In this document: piece by piece, positions 8,885-17,997 of the stretch
Numbering within the stretch: the first letter of the stretch is position 1
How the letters are laid out: each line of letters starts with the position of its first letter
NCBI GenBank assembly: GCA_017503375.1
Contig: JAFVTF010000099.1
Location: 1-54,341, forward strand
Length of the DNA: 54,341 nt
Source of the DNA: Lentisphaeria bacterium
GTDB lineage: Bacteria > Verrucomicrobiota > Lentisphaeria > Victivallales > UBA1829
Direction of reading: 5' to 3'
Made by a program: the position numbers and the translations under genes
The notes under the pieces: model-generated
Database searches by the model: none
What the model was told of the DNA's origin: nothing
The model's input: only the letters and a program-made list of their open reading frames with translations

Positions 8885-9838
8885 TTAAAGCAAAGAAACA
8901 CTAAGAGCAGCAATATCTCCAATACTGTCCCCCAATTCAGCGGGAACTATATCACATTTGGAGAGGCTCAGAGGAAGCGTTTCTTCTTTCAAAACAGATT
9001 CCATTGCCGGACGCAGCAAGTCTTCACTGCGCTGGAATATACTTCCTATCACTATCCGTTCCAGATTCAGAATATCAATCAGAACCGACAATGCATATCC
9101 CAGACGTCGACCACTTTCTGCATAGACAGCTTTGGCAGATTCATCTCCGGAATATGCGGCTTCGGCAATTTTTTTTGCCGTGATCTTATCCAGATCATCA
9201 ACGGTCGGACACCAGCTCAGCGGCAGATTTTTCTCTGCATAAGCGCGTCCCATACGGGCAATCCCCCCGCCGGAACAGAACCCTTCAAAAGAACCATATT
9301 TTCCATACCCCAAAGGTCCATTTTCCGCAAGCCGGATATGCCCGCATTCTCCAGCCATTCCGCATGTTCCGCTGTATAGTTTCCCATCCAGGATCAATCC
9401 AGCTCCCATTCCGGTACCGAAAGTCAGGAATGCCATGTTTTCTGCGCCGCGCCCTGCCCCGAATTTCCACTCAGCAACTGCACAGGCATCTGCATCATTG
9501 CAAAGTCTGACAGGCATGGAAAAATGTTTTTCAAGAATCTCGCAGACATGAATATCATCCCAGCCGGGCAAGTTCGGTGGGGACATCACGATTCCTTTTT
9601 TACTGTCAAGAGGACCGCCGCAGCTGATTCCGATGGAACTGGGAGCCGCCTGCGGATATTTTTTCAGAAGCCGTTCTGATTCAGCAATAAACCGTTCAAT
9701 ACATGCAAACGGTGTTGGCATATCTGCAGTTGCGTAAACGGCTTTTTCCACAACAGTTATCGAGTCACCGCAAATTTTTCCCAGAATAGCAGCGCATTTT
9801 GTTCCGCCGATATCAAACCCTAATTTCCATTGTTCCAT
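8885..9838 (-). CDS. ROK family sugar kinase
   Basis: ROK kinases phosphorylate hexoses or aminosugars at the expense of ATP. The 317-aa protein has the phosphate-binding FDIGGTKCAA at the N-terminus, the catalytic Asp in CNDADACAVAEW, and FGTGMGAGLI. The family zinc site (GH then CxCGxxGCxE) is altered: the His of CGHIRL is kept, but the region reads GYGKYGSFEGFCSG and lacks the usual cysteines. It is the last gene of the glycan operon, 4 bp after the GH31 stop, so its substrate is probably a monosaccharide released by those hydrolases. No HTH domain precedes the kinase, so it is not a ROK repressor. Confidence 0.9.
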   Translation of the reverse strand: MEQWKLGFDIGGTKCAAILGKICGDSITVVEKAVYATADMPTPFACIERFIAESERLLKKYPQAAPSSIGISCGGPLDSKKGIVMSPPNLPGWDDIHVCEILEKHFSMPVRLCNDADACAVAEWKFGAGRGAENMAFLTFGTGMGAGLILDGKLYSGTCGMAGECGHIRLAENGPLGYGKYGSFEGFCSGGGIARMGRAYAEKNLPLSWCPTVDDLDKITAKKIAEAAYSGDESAKAVYAESGRRLGYALSVLIDILNLERIVIGSIFQRSEDLLRPAMESVLKEETLPLSLSKCDIVPAELGDSIGDIAALSVSLL

Positions 9839-9842
9839 AAAA

Positions 9843-11789
9843 TCACGCCTCTATTTCTTTCCAGCTGTATTTTCCGGATTCATAATCAAATGTTTCTCCG
9901 TCATCATCGTAAAGCATGAATTTTCCCGGAAGATTACCGAATTTTCTGACATGCAGCGCCCCATTTTCTTTCACAGGAATCACTGCTCCATCCGGAGCAA
10001 ATAAAGGCATCGGCGAAAGATCATCACATGTTAATTCTATCACTCCGCCATTTTCCACGATCTGTTTTCCTGTATGAAAATCAAACCATTTTCCCGGAGG
10101 AAAGATTACCTTCCGACTGTTTTCTCCCGGTTCCAGAGGTGCTGCCATCAAACAATCACCGAACATAAACTGATCCTTGATATCAGAGGACTGGACTTCC
10201 TGATACGGGTTGGCGGTATCATCCAAATCACCGGAATGCTGTCGATTTTCTGCCAGGAACATGCCGTAATCCATAAAGAGCGAGCGGTATGGCGGGATAC
10301 CTTCAAAATGATATTTTGCAAATGCTGTATAGAAATACGGCTGAAGCGATTCTCTCAACTGTACAATTTCCCGGATTGTATTTTCGACTTCGGGGAACAT
10401 CCATGGAGTTGCATCATTAGCCCAGGCATTCAACAGAAGCATCGGAGAGATTGCAAGGAGCTGGAAACGCCGCACCCACTCTTGAGCTGTTTGGGCTCCG
10501 CGAACTTCCGGACACCATAAAGTTCCGGTGAATCCGCAGGAACAGAGACCTGTCACGAATTCCTTAAAATCATAGCGGTCATTATAAATAATGTACGGGA
10601 ACCCTACGCTGCCGCCATTGGTTGAGCGGGTCAGACCGTAAGTCCGCTGATTATTTTCCCGGTAAATCTCAAATGTGATCCTTTGAAAAAGCAAACCGCA
10701 GAGATTCCGGAAAACAAATCCGTTTATCCCGGATGGAAATTCTGCATGATCCGGACAAAGCCATTTATCATATCCATCACTTTCATCCAGTTTATAACCG
10801 CTGACACCAATAGAAAAATGAGACTTTCTATGATGTTCTTTCAAAATATTTCTGACTTCGGGAATGTTATAATCCGGAACGATTCCGCACCATTGGAGGT
10901 GTGAACCGGAATAGGGATATAATTTTTCATATACAGAAGATTTCTCTGAAATGCAGGGATTTTCCCAGAGATTTACCCGGACGCCGTCTTTCAGAAAATT
11001 CCGGATCATCCGTTCAGCGTTCGGAAATCTTGCGGACCAATCGTAAGTACATGGATATGAGCCGCTCTGCCAACCTGGTTCCAAACCGATTACAGATAAG
11101 GGAAAATGATGTTTCTTATATTCTTCAACCACAGATTGAACATCATTTTCATCCATTGTCATATTGGTTCTGTGCCACAAACCGAGTCCCCATTTCGGAG
11201 GAATAAACCCGCCGCCGCAATAGAGATTAAACCTTGCAACGCAATCTTTCAAGTTTTCTCCGGAAAATAAAATAAACTCCACATTCGGAGAAGCAACGGC
11301 AATTTCAATATAATATGGAGCATTGTAACAGCTCCAATCCTTATCCCCAGCCCGGTCATGTTCGCAAATCTTTGCTTTATCTTCTTTCCGGTGAGCGGTG
11401 CGGATATAAAGGTCAACCTGTTCCGGTGTGTTGCAGAAAATACCAATTCCATTGGAAGTGACCACGAAAGGGACAGGCGCATGAGTTCTTCCGGAATCTA
11501 CGCCCGCGTAGTGGTCAACTCTCAAATGATAAACCTGATTTTCTGTGATGACCTGTTTGAACAGAAGACCGCCGCCGAAAACACGTTCCTCATGATCCAA
11601 TTCCATGCGGAGAACGGTATATTTCCCCATCGTATCAAATTGAATTTTATGTTCCGGACAAGCGGTCTCCGGGAGTTGATTCAACCTGTCTGAAGGTCTT
11701 TTTCCGGAAACTCCGGTCAAAGTCAACTCCGGAGTCCCAACAGTTCCGTTCCAAACACCTGGATAACTTTTTTTCCATTCGATCATCAT
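9843..11789 (-). CDS. Glycoside hydrolase family 31 (alpha-glycosidase)
   Basis: GH31 enzymes are retaining alpha-glucosidases, alpha-xylosidases or sulfoquinovosidases with a TIM barrel. In this 648-aa protein the barrel begins near GLGLWHRTNMTMDENDVQ. The nucleophile Asp is likely in GYKLDESDGYD, and the downstream TRSTNGGSVGFPYIIYNDRYDF matches the TRS-x-GG segment before the acid/base Asp. The final approximately 100 residues form a beta domain ending YDDDGETFDYESGKYSWKEIEA, typical of the family. No signal peptide is seen, so it is probably cytoplasmic and acts on imported oligosaccharides. ATGATG at the start overlaps the preceding rhamnosidase stop by 4 bp. Confidence 0.9.
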   Translation of the reverse strand: MMIEWKKSYPGVWNGTVGTPELTLTGVSGKRPSDRLNQLPETACPEHKIQFDTMGKYTVLRMELDHEERVFGGGLLFKQVITENQVYHLRVDHYAGVDSGRTHAPVPFVVTSNGIGIFCNTPEQVDLYIRTAHRKEDKAKICEHDRAGDKDWSCYNAPYYIEIAVASPNVEFILFSGENLKDCVARFNLYCGGGFIPPKWGLGLWHRTNMTMDENDVQSVVEEYKKHHFPLSVIGLEPGWQSGSYPCTYDWSARFPNAERMIRNFLKDGVRVNLWENPCISEKSSVYEKLYPYSGSHLQWCGIVPDYNIPEVRNILKEHHRKSHFSIGVSGYKLDESDGYDKWLCPDHAEFPSGINGFVFRNLCGLLFQRITFEIYRENNQRTYGLTRSTNGGSVGFPYIIYNDRYDFKEFVTGLCSCGFTGTLWCPEVRGAQTAQEWVRRFQLLAISPMLLLNAWANDATPWMFPEVENTIREIVQLRESLQPYFYTAFAKYHFEGIPPYRSLFMDYGMFLAENRQHSGDLDDTANPYQEVQSSDIKDQFMFGDCLMAAPLEPGENSRKVIFPPGKWFDFHTGKQIVENGGVIELTCDDLSPMPLFAPDGAVIPVKENGALHVRKFGNLPGKFMLYDDDGETFDYESGKYSWKEIEA

Positions 11790-13771
11790 TCAAAAAAGCC
11801 TTTCTTCCGCATCCAGTAAGCCGGTGAAGCAGACCACGCATGGCAATAATCCCCGGCGATCCAAGCCTCACGGATGCCCTCTTTCATGAAAGGCTTCCAA
11901 AGCGCAAACAATTTGGATTTGTCTTCGATTGAAAGCTGATAACGGTCAGCCGCCATCAGGAGATATTCCATATAATATGTTGTCGGCTGCAAACGGAATT
12001 CACCATCAATCACCCGCTTGAGCAACTGTTCCGGCTGGTGAGTTTCTTCCGGCAACCCGAACGCCAATGCCATAGTATTTCCGATAGAAGTACAGATTTT
12101 CACGCCGTCATCAGGAGGCAGCCAGCCGCCCGGTTTCCGCTTGGACATTCCGGGTATTCCATCCACATAAGCCTGCCGTTCAGGATCCCAGAGATATTTG
12201 TTGAATGCGCTCCGGACGGATGAGGCTTCCCGCAGGAAATTTTCGCAATCCGTGAGTTCACCAAGCCATGAAGCAATATCAGCCATAGCCCTCAGCGCAC
12301 CGTACCAGAGTGCCGTCATCGCAGTTGTTCCACGGTTTGCCGGGGGATGATGATAGGCGATATCTCCATCAACACCCCAATCAATAAATAGGTAGTTTTC
12401 CGCTTCAGAGATCAAACCTTCCGATCCGTACATGGACTTGTAGTGTCGGTAAATAATCGGAAGTACGGTATCATATAACTCCTGAATCAGGTTGAAATCT
12501 CCGCCGTGATCCATAAACTCCTTCAACATCAGCACATAACAGAGTTCGTAAGAAGTATGGAACATTTTCCCTTGCTGCCGAAGCAGGAAAGCTGCACGGA
12601 TCAAATCTGCCCGTGCCAGACGGTTCTCATTATAAGCTGATGCTGCAATATTTGAACATATCCGGTAATCCCCGAAACAACCCAACCCCTCATGGTGAAC
12701 AGGGGAATCCAGATGGAATCGCTGCATACACATTTCAACGACATTCAAGCAATGATCGTCAAGCTGTTTCATCCATTTTTCAGGATATTTGCAGGGGGAT
12801 TTTCTGCCCAGCGGGAATGCTCGTTTCCAGAAAATAAACTCCAGTTCAACTTCTCCGGCATCATAGGGTGTCCCAAAACCGGAGGAGATAATATCAATAC
12901 GGACATACCGGAAACCGTAGATCCGGAATGTTCTGTAACTGCTCTCACCAGGCTTTGACAGAAAACGTTCCTGAGCGATCATATCCGGCTTTACGCCGTA
13001 TAATTCCTGAAATTCCATAAACAAATGAATACGGGAATTTCCTTTTGCACGAACCTCAAAATGTCCGGCAGATTCTTTCGGGAGTTCAAGAAAAAGTGTA
13101 GCAGGACGTCCCGGCTTCACCAGAATTTTCTTGCCGGAACGTTTCACATTATCGCCCTTCCCGAACGGGAACAGATAACGGAACGAAGTGAATTTTTTAT
13201 TGGTCAATTCAGGTAAATCAAGATCATACAACGGCTGGGTAACTGTCACAGGCACGCAATCTGCTGTCCAGTCACTCTCTTTTACTTCACGATCTTCCCA
13301 TGCATTCGGGAAATAGGAAGAAGAAATATGGAACTGCCACTCTGAGGCAGAAATCTGCTGATTATTCAAACGACACCACACCCAACCGAACCCGGTGGTA
13401 TAATCGGATTGCACAATAGGAACAGGAATGACCTGAAAACAGAACTCATTTTTCCCGGAAACAAGCCATTTTTTCACATTTTTGAAGTCAAAAAACCACC
13501 AATCCGGAACATCTTTCTTGCCATAATCACCGCCGGGCTCAACAGGACCGTCTTCCACAAATTCGCCGTTGATCAACAGACGAAAACGGCAGCCGGCAGA
13601 AAATTCAAGAAAGCAATCGGAACAGGAATCCCAATCATAAAAAAAGCGGAACTCCAATAATGAATGCTTCCACTCGTCAGATCTTGTTCTGTAATCGAAA
13701 TAGGAATTCGGCAAAGTCTTCCATTGGGGATATTTTGCCGGATCACACCAGACAGCACCAGAAATATTCAT
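11786..13771 (-). CDS. GH78-like alpha-L-rhamnosidase
   Basis: This 661-aa protein has two N-terminal beta domains and an (alpha/alpha) barrel from about residue 340. Features matching GH78 are LDSPVHHEGLGCFGDYR (in place of the usual PQRDERLGWTGD), GGWLPPDDG and the late SASPAYWM segment. The acidic residues around HHEGLGCFGD differ from the classical motif, so exact specificity is uncertain. Its start has a near-perfect AAGGAGG ribosome binding site. No signal peptide is visible, suggesting intracellular trimming of rhamnose-capped oligosaccharides. The L-rhamnose isomerase gene at 46999 would handle the product. Confidence 0.8.
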   Translation of the reverse strand: MNISGAVWCDPAKYPQWKTLPNSYFDYRTRSDEWKHSLLEFRFFYDWDSCSDCFLEFSAGCRFRLLINGEFVEDGPVEPGGDYGKKDVPDWWFFDFKNVKKWLVSGKNEFCFQVIPVPIVQSDYTTGFGWVWCRLNNQQISASEWQFHISSSYFPNAWEDREVKESDWTADCVPVTVTQPLYDLDLPELTNKKFTSFRYLFPFGKGDNVKRSGKKILVKPGRPATLFLELPKESAGHFEVRAKGNSRIHLFMEFQELYGVKPDMIAQERFLSKPGESSYRTFRIYGFRYVRIDIISSGFGTPYDAGEVELEFIFWKRAFPLGRKSPCKYPEKWMKQLDDHCLNVVEMCMQRFHLDSPVHHEGLGCFGDYRICSNIAASAYNENRLARADLIRAAFLLRQQGKMFHTSYELCYVLMLKEFMDHGGDFNLIQELYDTVLPIIYRHYKSMYGSEGLISEAENYLFIDWGVDGDIAYHHPPANRGTTAMTALWYGALRAMADIASWLGELTDCENFLREASSVRSAFNKYLWDPERQAYVDGIPGMSKRKPGGWLPPDDGVKICTSIGNTMALAFGLPEETHQPEQLLKRVIDGEFRLQPTTYYMEYLLMAADRYQLSIEDKSKLFALWKPFMKEGIREAWIAGDYCHAWSASPAYWMRKKGFFE

Positions 13772-13780
13772 GTTCCCTCC

Positions 13781-14749
13781 TTATTTCTGATATTTGCAGA
13801 CAGCATTCCACGTTTGTGCTTCCGGATCACTGTAAGGATAACCGTCCGCTGTGGCTGTATAAAGCGCAAGAGGCTCGCCGTTATCATCAAAAAGAATAAA
13901 TGGTCTCTCCCGCAGGGAATGTTCCCCTCTTATATATGCGACTTGACGGAATTTCCAATCCAGGCCATTGCGGGAAACAAGTTCCACGCCATCGGCTTCA
14001 CTGCCGCCCACATCTCCGCGCATATCTTTGGCAACCATGTGATATAATCCGTCCTTATCAATCCAGATAAAGGGGTCTTCCACTTCACCATTCGGAGAAT
14101 CTGCTCCGAAAAGCGGTTCAGGAGTTATTACTTCAAAAGGACTTTCGGGGTTGGCTGCCCGGGCTGCTCCAATAAAAAATGCACTGCATCCTTTTTCAAT
14201 ATATTTTCTTGTTTTGAACAGAACAAATATACTGCCGTCCGGTTCAATCACGGGGGCAGGATTGGAAACGAGAAAACTGTAGAAAGTTCCGGGTTTCGTT
14301 GTTATAACAGGTTTGTCCGGACGTTTCCACGGTCCGAGAACAGAATCCGCAATAGCCATCCCGATCCGCTTTGTAGAACGGGCGACTGTTGCAACATCTT
14401 TCAGATTATCTTTACGCACTTCAATTGTGAAACTTGTACCGATGTAAAACAGGAGATATTGATTCCCCCTTTTGATAATCTGCGGACAATGCGTTGCACA
14501 GCCATCCCAATACTCCGGTCCGCGTGCAGGAAGAACAACTTCCTGAAACTCAAAAGGACCATAAGGAGTATCGGAAACAGCTCTGACAACTTCAGAATAA
14601 GTCATCCAGCCCGGATGGAAGGTATGTTCCCGTTTCCATCTTGAAGCAAACATGTGATAACGCCCATCATCTCCGCGGATCACGGATCCGCACCAGACAT
14701 AATAGCCGTCAATCTTCAATGCCGGCTGAAGCTCATTCCCGAATAACAT
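13781..14749 (-). CDS. Five-bladed beta-propeller glycosidase (GH43/GH117-like)
   Basis: The roughly 320-aa protein is a beta-propeller of the GH43/32/68/117 superfamily: repeated blades with DGRYHMFAS, GNQYLLFYIG, DGSIFVLFKTRK, VEDPFIWIDKDGLYHMVAKDM and RPFILFDDNGEPLALYTA. The acidic VEDPFIW is where GH43 proteins carry a catalytic or modulating acid. The frame extends to 14767, but the ATG at 14749 with an AGGA ribosome binding site is preferred. It begins 9 bp inside the end of the upstream ThuA-like gene. Substrate cannot be read from sequence; context suggests a debranching activity. Confidence 0.78.
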   Translation of the reverse strand: MLFGNELQPALKIDGYYVWCGSVIRGDDGRYHMFASRWKREHTFHPGWMTYSEVVRAVSDTPYGPFEFQEVVLPARGPEYWDGCATHCPQIIKRGNQYLLFYIGTSFTIEVRKDNLKDVATVARSTKRIGMAIADSVLGPWKRPDKPVITTKPGTFYSFLVSNPAPVIEPDGSIFVLFKTRKYIEKGCSAFFIGAARAANPESPFEVITPEPLFGADSPNGEVEDPFIWIDKDGLYHMVAKDMRGDVGGSEADGVELVSRNGLDWKFRQVAYIRGEHSLRERPFILFDDNGEPLALYTATADGYPYSDPEAQTWNAVCKYQK

Positions 14750-14757
14750 ATTTTTCC

Positions 14758-15417
14758 TTACTTCCACAGGTAGTGGATCAATACATTCAGATTATAAATC
14801 AATCCCGGATTCTGAGTACATTCCGGTTTATGACCGGGAATCAGGCTGACTATTTTCCCATTCCAGGGAGAAATTGCTTCACAGCACTGCGGCCAGGTTT
14901 CCCCGTTCACAACCGTTGTCATCAAAGTCATGATGGGACAGGTTTCCTCCAATGCAGTATAAATTTCATCTTCCGGCAGAGAGAACTCTTTCAGCTGCTT
15001 TGCCAGAGGATGTCGGGATTTCTGGACTTTCACTGTGCAAGTCCCGATTGGATGAGTTGAAGCAACCTGACCATCCGGGTCATTTCCGCGCGTCCAGCGT
15101 AAACCGACGATCTCACGCCACCAATTCCATTTCCAGAAAGCGGCACTGGAACCGTGGAGCAGCAGGATATTACCGCCGCGTTCACAATAGCGTTTGACAG
15201 CGGCTTCAGCCCCCTGCCCCGGATGCGGCTGATTGCAAGTATCTCCGATCATATTCAGAATCAGAAGTTCGCAATCTTTTTCCCATTCTCCGCTTTCCAG
15301 CAAAGCCCAGTCGTCCATAAAAAAGGTTATTTCCTTGCGGAGAGACTCCGGCAAACATTCAAACTGATGTTTGCCGGGTTCCACACCATAATGATTATCA
15401 GAAAAAAAGTAGATCAT
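14758..15417 (-). CDS. ThuA-like domain protein
   Basis: The 219-aa protein resembles the ThuA/trehalose-utilisation family, a class I glutamine amidotransferase-like fold of unknown chemistry common in glycan loci of Planctomycetes, Lentisphaerota and Bacteroidota. Supporting segments are ELLILNMIGD, AAVKRYCERGGNILLLHGSSAAFW, a typical ThuA nucleophile-elbow-like region, and the terminal LIYNLNVLIHYLWK. It has no signal peptide. It follows the lipoprotein gene by 9 bp. A role in sugar modification is guessed from context only. Confidence 0.75.
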   Translation of the reverse strand: MIYFFSDNHYGVEPGKHQFECLPESLRKEITFFMDDWALLESGEWEKDCELLILNMIGDTCNQPHPGQGAEAAVKRYCERGGNILLLHGSSAAFWKWNWWREIVGLRWTRGNDPDGQVASTHPIGTCTVKVQKSRHPLAKQLKEFSLPEDEIYTALEETCPIMTLMTTVVNGETWPQCCEAISPWNGKIVSLIPGHKPECTQNPGLIYNLNVLIHYLWK

Positions 15418-15426
15418 TTTCTATTC

Positions 15427-17982
15427 TCACTTGATGTTGATTGTGTAAGTAAAGCTGTAAGCTTTGCCTTTCTTGAAGGTGTTGGGCAGTTTCATGGAAA
15501 TACCGCTCATTCCGGCAGCTTCTTTCCGGTACTTGAGAACCTGTGTCAAAACAAGTGTCTGAGCTTTTCCGAAATCAATTTCCATACCTTTTCCGTTGGC
15601 AGATGTCAGAGAAACCTTCTTTGCTTTGAACGGCGGAACTCCGGAATAACCTTCCATGCTCTTATGGAAATGATGGGTACCGGTAACCTTGAATGCGGGG
15701 AACTTGAATTCTCTGCCATCAAACTTGAGTGTACGGTTTTCTGCGAAGAGAGGAACGGTTTCCCACAATTCTTTCAACTTGACATCCTTTGTCGGCATCA
15801 AAGTTACATTGAAGATAAGCTTGTTATCTTCCAGTTTCACTGTACGGGAGGTTTTAAGTCCGGTACGGGGAATTTCGCCCTTCATGGTCAGGGTACGTGT
15901 CTTTTCATCAAAGGAACGGACTGTCGGAGCATCGGATTCCAATGTCATTTCCGGATCAATGCAAGGTTCTCCTGCAGGCAGCTTGTCATTGACTTTTGCC
16001 CACATGATGTTGGAATACATGGCATTGTGATTGTTTCCGAGAAGGACAGGTCCGCATCCGGGAACCCAGATTGCAGAAATTGCACTGGGCTTTGCAGCGG
16101 CAATCTGCCATTCACCATAACCGGGACCGCGGAATGCAACGATCTCTTTGGTCGTTCCGGTATCTTTGGTGATTCCCCAGGTCTGCCACAGAGGATAGTT
16201 CCAGCCGAGGTAAACGATTGCATAGTACTTTCCGGTGTTCACAAAAGCATAACGTTTTCCGAGTACACGGACAAACGGCTTCGTTTCCATTGCAGGCCAG
16301 GTGCTCTTTACATCCTTGTTATTTGCAATCCAGAGATCCCCATAGGTGATTTTATCCCAGACTGCAGAAGATTTGTGAGTGTAGAACCGTGTACGGAAGT
16401 TGATATCCGTGGGGCTGACAGTCTGGTCAAAAGAACGCTGCGGACGGAAAGCCTGACGGGGAACAGTCAAATGTGTTTTAAGTTTGTAATAGGTATCCTG
16501 ATACTTGATGATTTCAGGCATCGGAAGATGTCGGTAAACTCTGGTCAGATGCATATCTGTTTCCAGATTGTATTCATTGTCATGACCGAACCCTTCACTC
16601 ATCACACCGCAGGAGGACATACCGGAGTCGGTTTCCATTCCGGAAAGAAAAGTGTCACGGTCCGGATTTGCACGGCCTGTTGCATCAGGAGTACACATGC
16701 GGCGGACGTTGAATTCTGCAGAATCTTTGATCAGCGGACTCTTTGTGAAATTGTACATATCAGCCAGCTGTTCGGCTATTTTTCCCCACTGATTGACGCA
16801 GGTACTCAGATCCATGGTATAACGGAAGCAAGCCCATTTTTCCATCAGATTGATTGCATCAGCTTTGACCTGTGCAGAAAGATCTTTCGGATAAGCCTTG
16901 AACCAGCCGTCACCGAAGTTCCACCAATTGGAACGGAAATCAGGTTTCAACTGTTTTGCACTGACAGGAGCATCATAGTAATGATTGAATCCGAAACAAT
17001 GGGAGAATTTGCAAAGACGCTGTAAAAATTCTTTTTCCACGGGATTTTTTGCTTTGACTTTTTTCAGTCTGGTCACTGCAGGATCTTCAAAGTTGGCAAA
17101 TGCTTTTGCGGCTTCTTCGGTTCCGCAGACGATCATCGGAGCACCGCGGAAGTGAAGCAAAGTTCCGGGATTCTTTGTCTTGACAGAGAATTTGACAACC
17201 TGATTTTTCGGGGCTTTATCAACTTTCAGGAAATTGAAATAGCCTTTTCCGGAAACCATCTTTCCAAACGGAGTTTCAATGACAGCTCCGAAAGGTGCAA
17301 CCTCTTCTGTGGTGGAAAAACAGATTGCCTGTGTTGCTTCGGGAAGATAAAGATACATCCCATTGGCAAACTGATCTTTGTGGACATAAAGTCCGCACTG
17401 TCCGGGATGCACACCTTCCAGAAGTTTGCGGGAAGGTGTAACGGTGATGAAATGATCATAACAGGAGGAAACGCCAAGCCGGTAAACACCTTTCTTTCCG
17501 TTTTTCGGAGCTTTCAGGGTTACAACCTGCGGTTTGATCTTTCCGGGATTATCCAGCTTCGGAGAACGTTCTTTTCCCGGAGGCAATCCATTGGGAGAGA
17601 ATTTCCGGTAATAAGCACGGTAACGCAAATCAAGCCAGATATCACTCATACCGTCTTTGTAACGGAACTCATTCTTCGTGATACCGTCATCTTTCACCAA
17701 TTTCGTATCAACGATCTTTCCATCCGGATCAACAAGGAAGAAGTATGCCGGACGTTCCCCTTCCAGATTCAAGTTGAGATCACGGACAGTCACGCGGAGG
17801 TCAAAACCGCCGCCCTTCTGATCGTAAAAGTAAAATGTCATATTGTCTCTGGGACGGAAGAATTTCTGCGGTCCCAACATTGCTCCTTCATACGTCGGAG
17901 CATCGCAGAACATGGAACAGCCGGAAAGAACAATTCCGGCAGCAGCCATCATAAATGCTTTTGCGAAATGTTTGAATCCCAT
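15427..17982 (-). CDS. Large lipoprotein, putative polysaccharide-degrading or binding
   Basis: The 851-aa protein has an N-terminal signal with lipobox LSGC (Cys22), so it should be membrane anchored after export. I do not recognise a named family. The likely layout is beta-rich N-terminal domains to about 290, a helical region with many Trp and Tyr residues to about 560 (an alpha-toroid is likely), and a beta-sandwich C-terminus. That order is typical of polysaccharide lyases and related toroid enzymes. Asn and His residues in GFNHYYD and EGFGHDNEYN could be catalytic. It lies directly after the 841-aa secreted protein, which looks similar in architecture. It could also be a non-enzymatic glycan-binding protein. 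Confidence 0.7.
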   Translation of the reverse strand: MGFKHFAKAFMMAAAGIVLSGCSMFCDAPTYEGAMLGPQKFFRPRDNMTFYFYDQKGGGFDLRVTVRDLNLNLEGERPAYFFLVDPDGKIVDTKLVKDDGITKNEFRYKDGMSDIWLDLRYRAYYRKFSPNGLPPGKERSPKLDNPGKIKPQVVTLKAPKNGKKGVYRLGVSSCYDHFITVTPSRKLLEGVHPGQCGLYVHKDQFANGMYLYLPEATQAICFSTTEEVAPFGAVIETPFGKMVSGKGYFNFLKVDKAPKNQVVKFSVKTKNPGTLLHFRGAPMIVCGTEEAAKAFANFEDPAVTRLKKVKAKNPVEKEFLQRLCKFSHCFGFNHYYDAPVSAKQLKPDFRSNWWNFGDGWFKAYPKDLSAQVKADAINLMEKWACFRYTMDLSTCVNQWGKIAEQLADMYNFTKSPLIKDSAEFNVRRMCTPDATGRANPDRDTFLSGMETDSGMSSCGVMSEGFGHDNEYNLETDMHLTRVYRHLPMPEIIKYQDTYYKLKTHLTVPRQAFRPQRSFDQTVSPTDINFRTRFYTHKSSAVWDKITYGDLWIANNKDVKSTWPAMETKPFVRVLGKRYAFVNTGKYYAIVYLGWNYPLWQTWGITKDTGTTKEIVAFRGPGYGEWQIAAAKPSAISAIWVPGCGPVLLGNNHNAMYSNIMWAKVNDKLPAGEPCIDPEMTLESDAPTVRSFDEKTRTLTMKGEIPRTGLKTSRTVKLEDNKLIFNVTLMPTKDVKLKELWETVPLFAENRTLKFDGREFKFPAFKVTGTHHFHKSMEGYSGVPPFKAKKVSLTSANGKGMEIDFGKAQTLVLTQVLKYRKEAAGMSGISMKLPNTFKKGKAYSFTYTINIK

Positions 17983-17997
17983 TATAATACCTCTTTC

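Noticed and set aside
15154..17025. 623-codon open frame on the plus strand opposite the lipoprotein gene
   Set aside because: It is antisense to a clear lipoprotein gene and has the composition of a reversed frame; no motif is seen.
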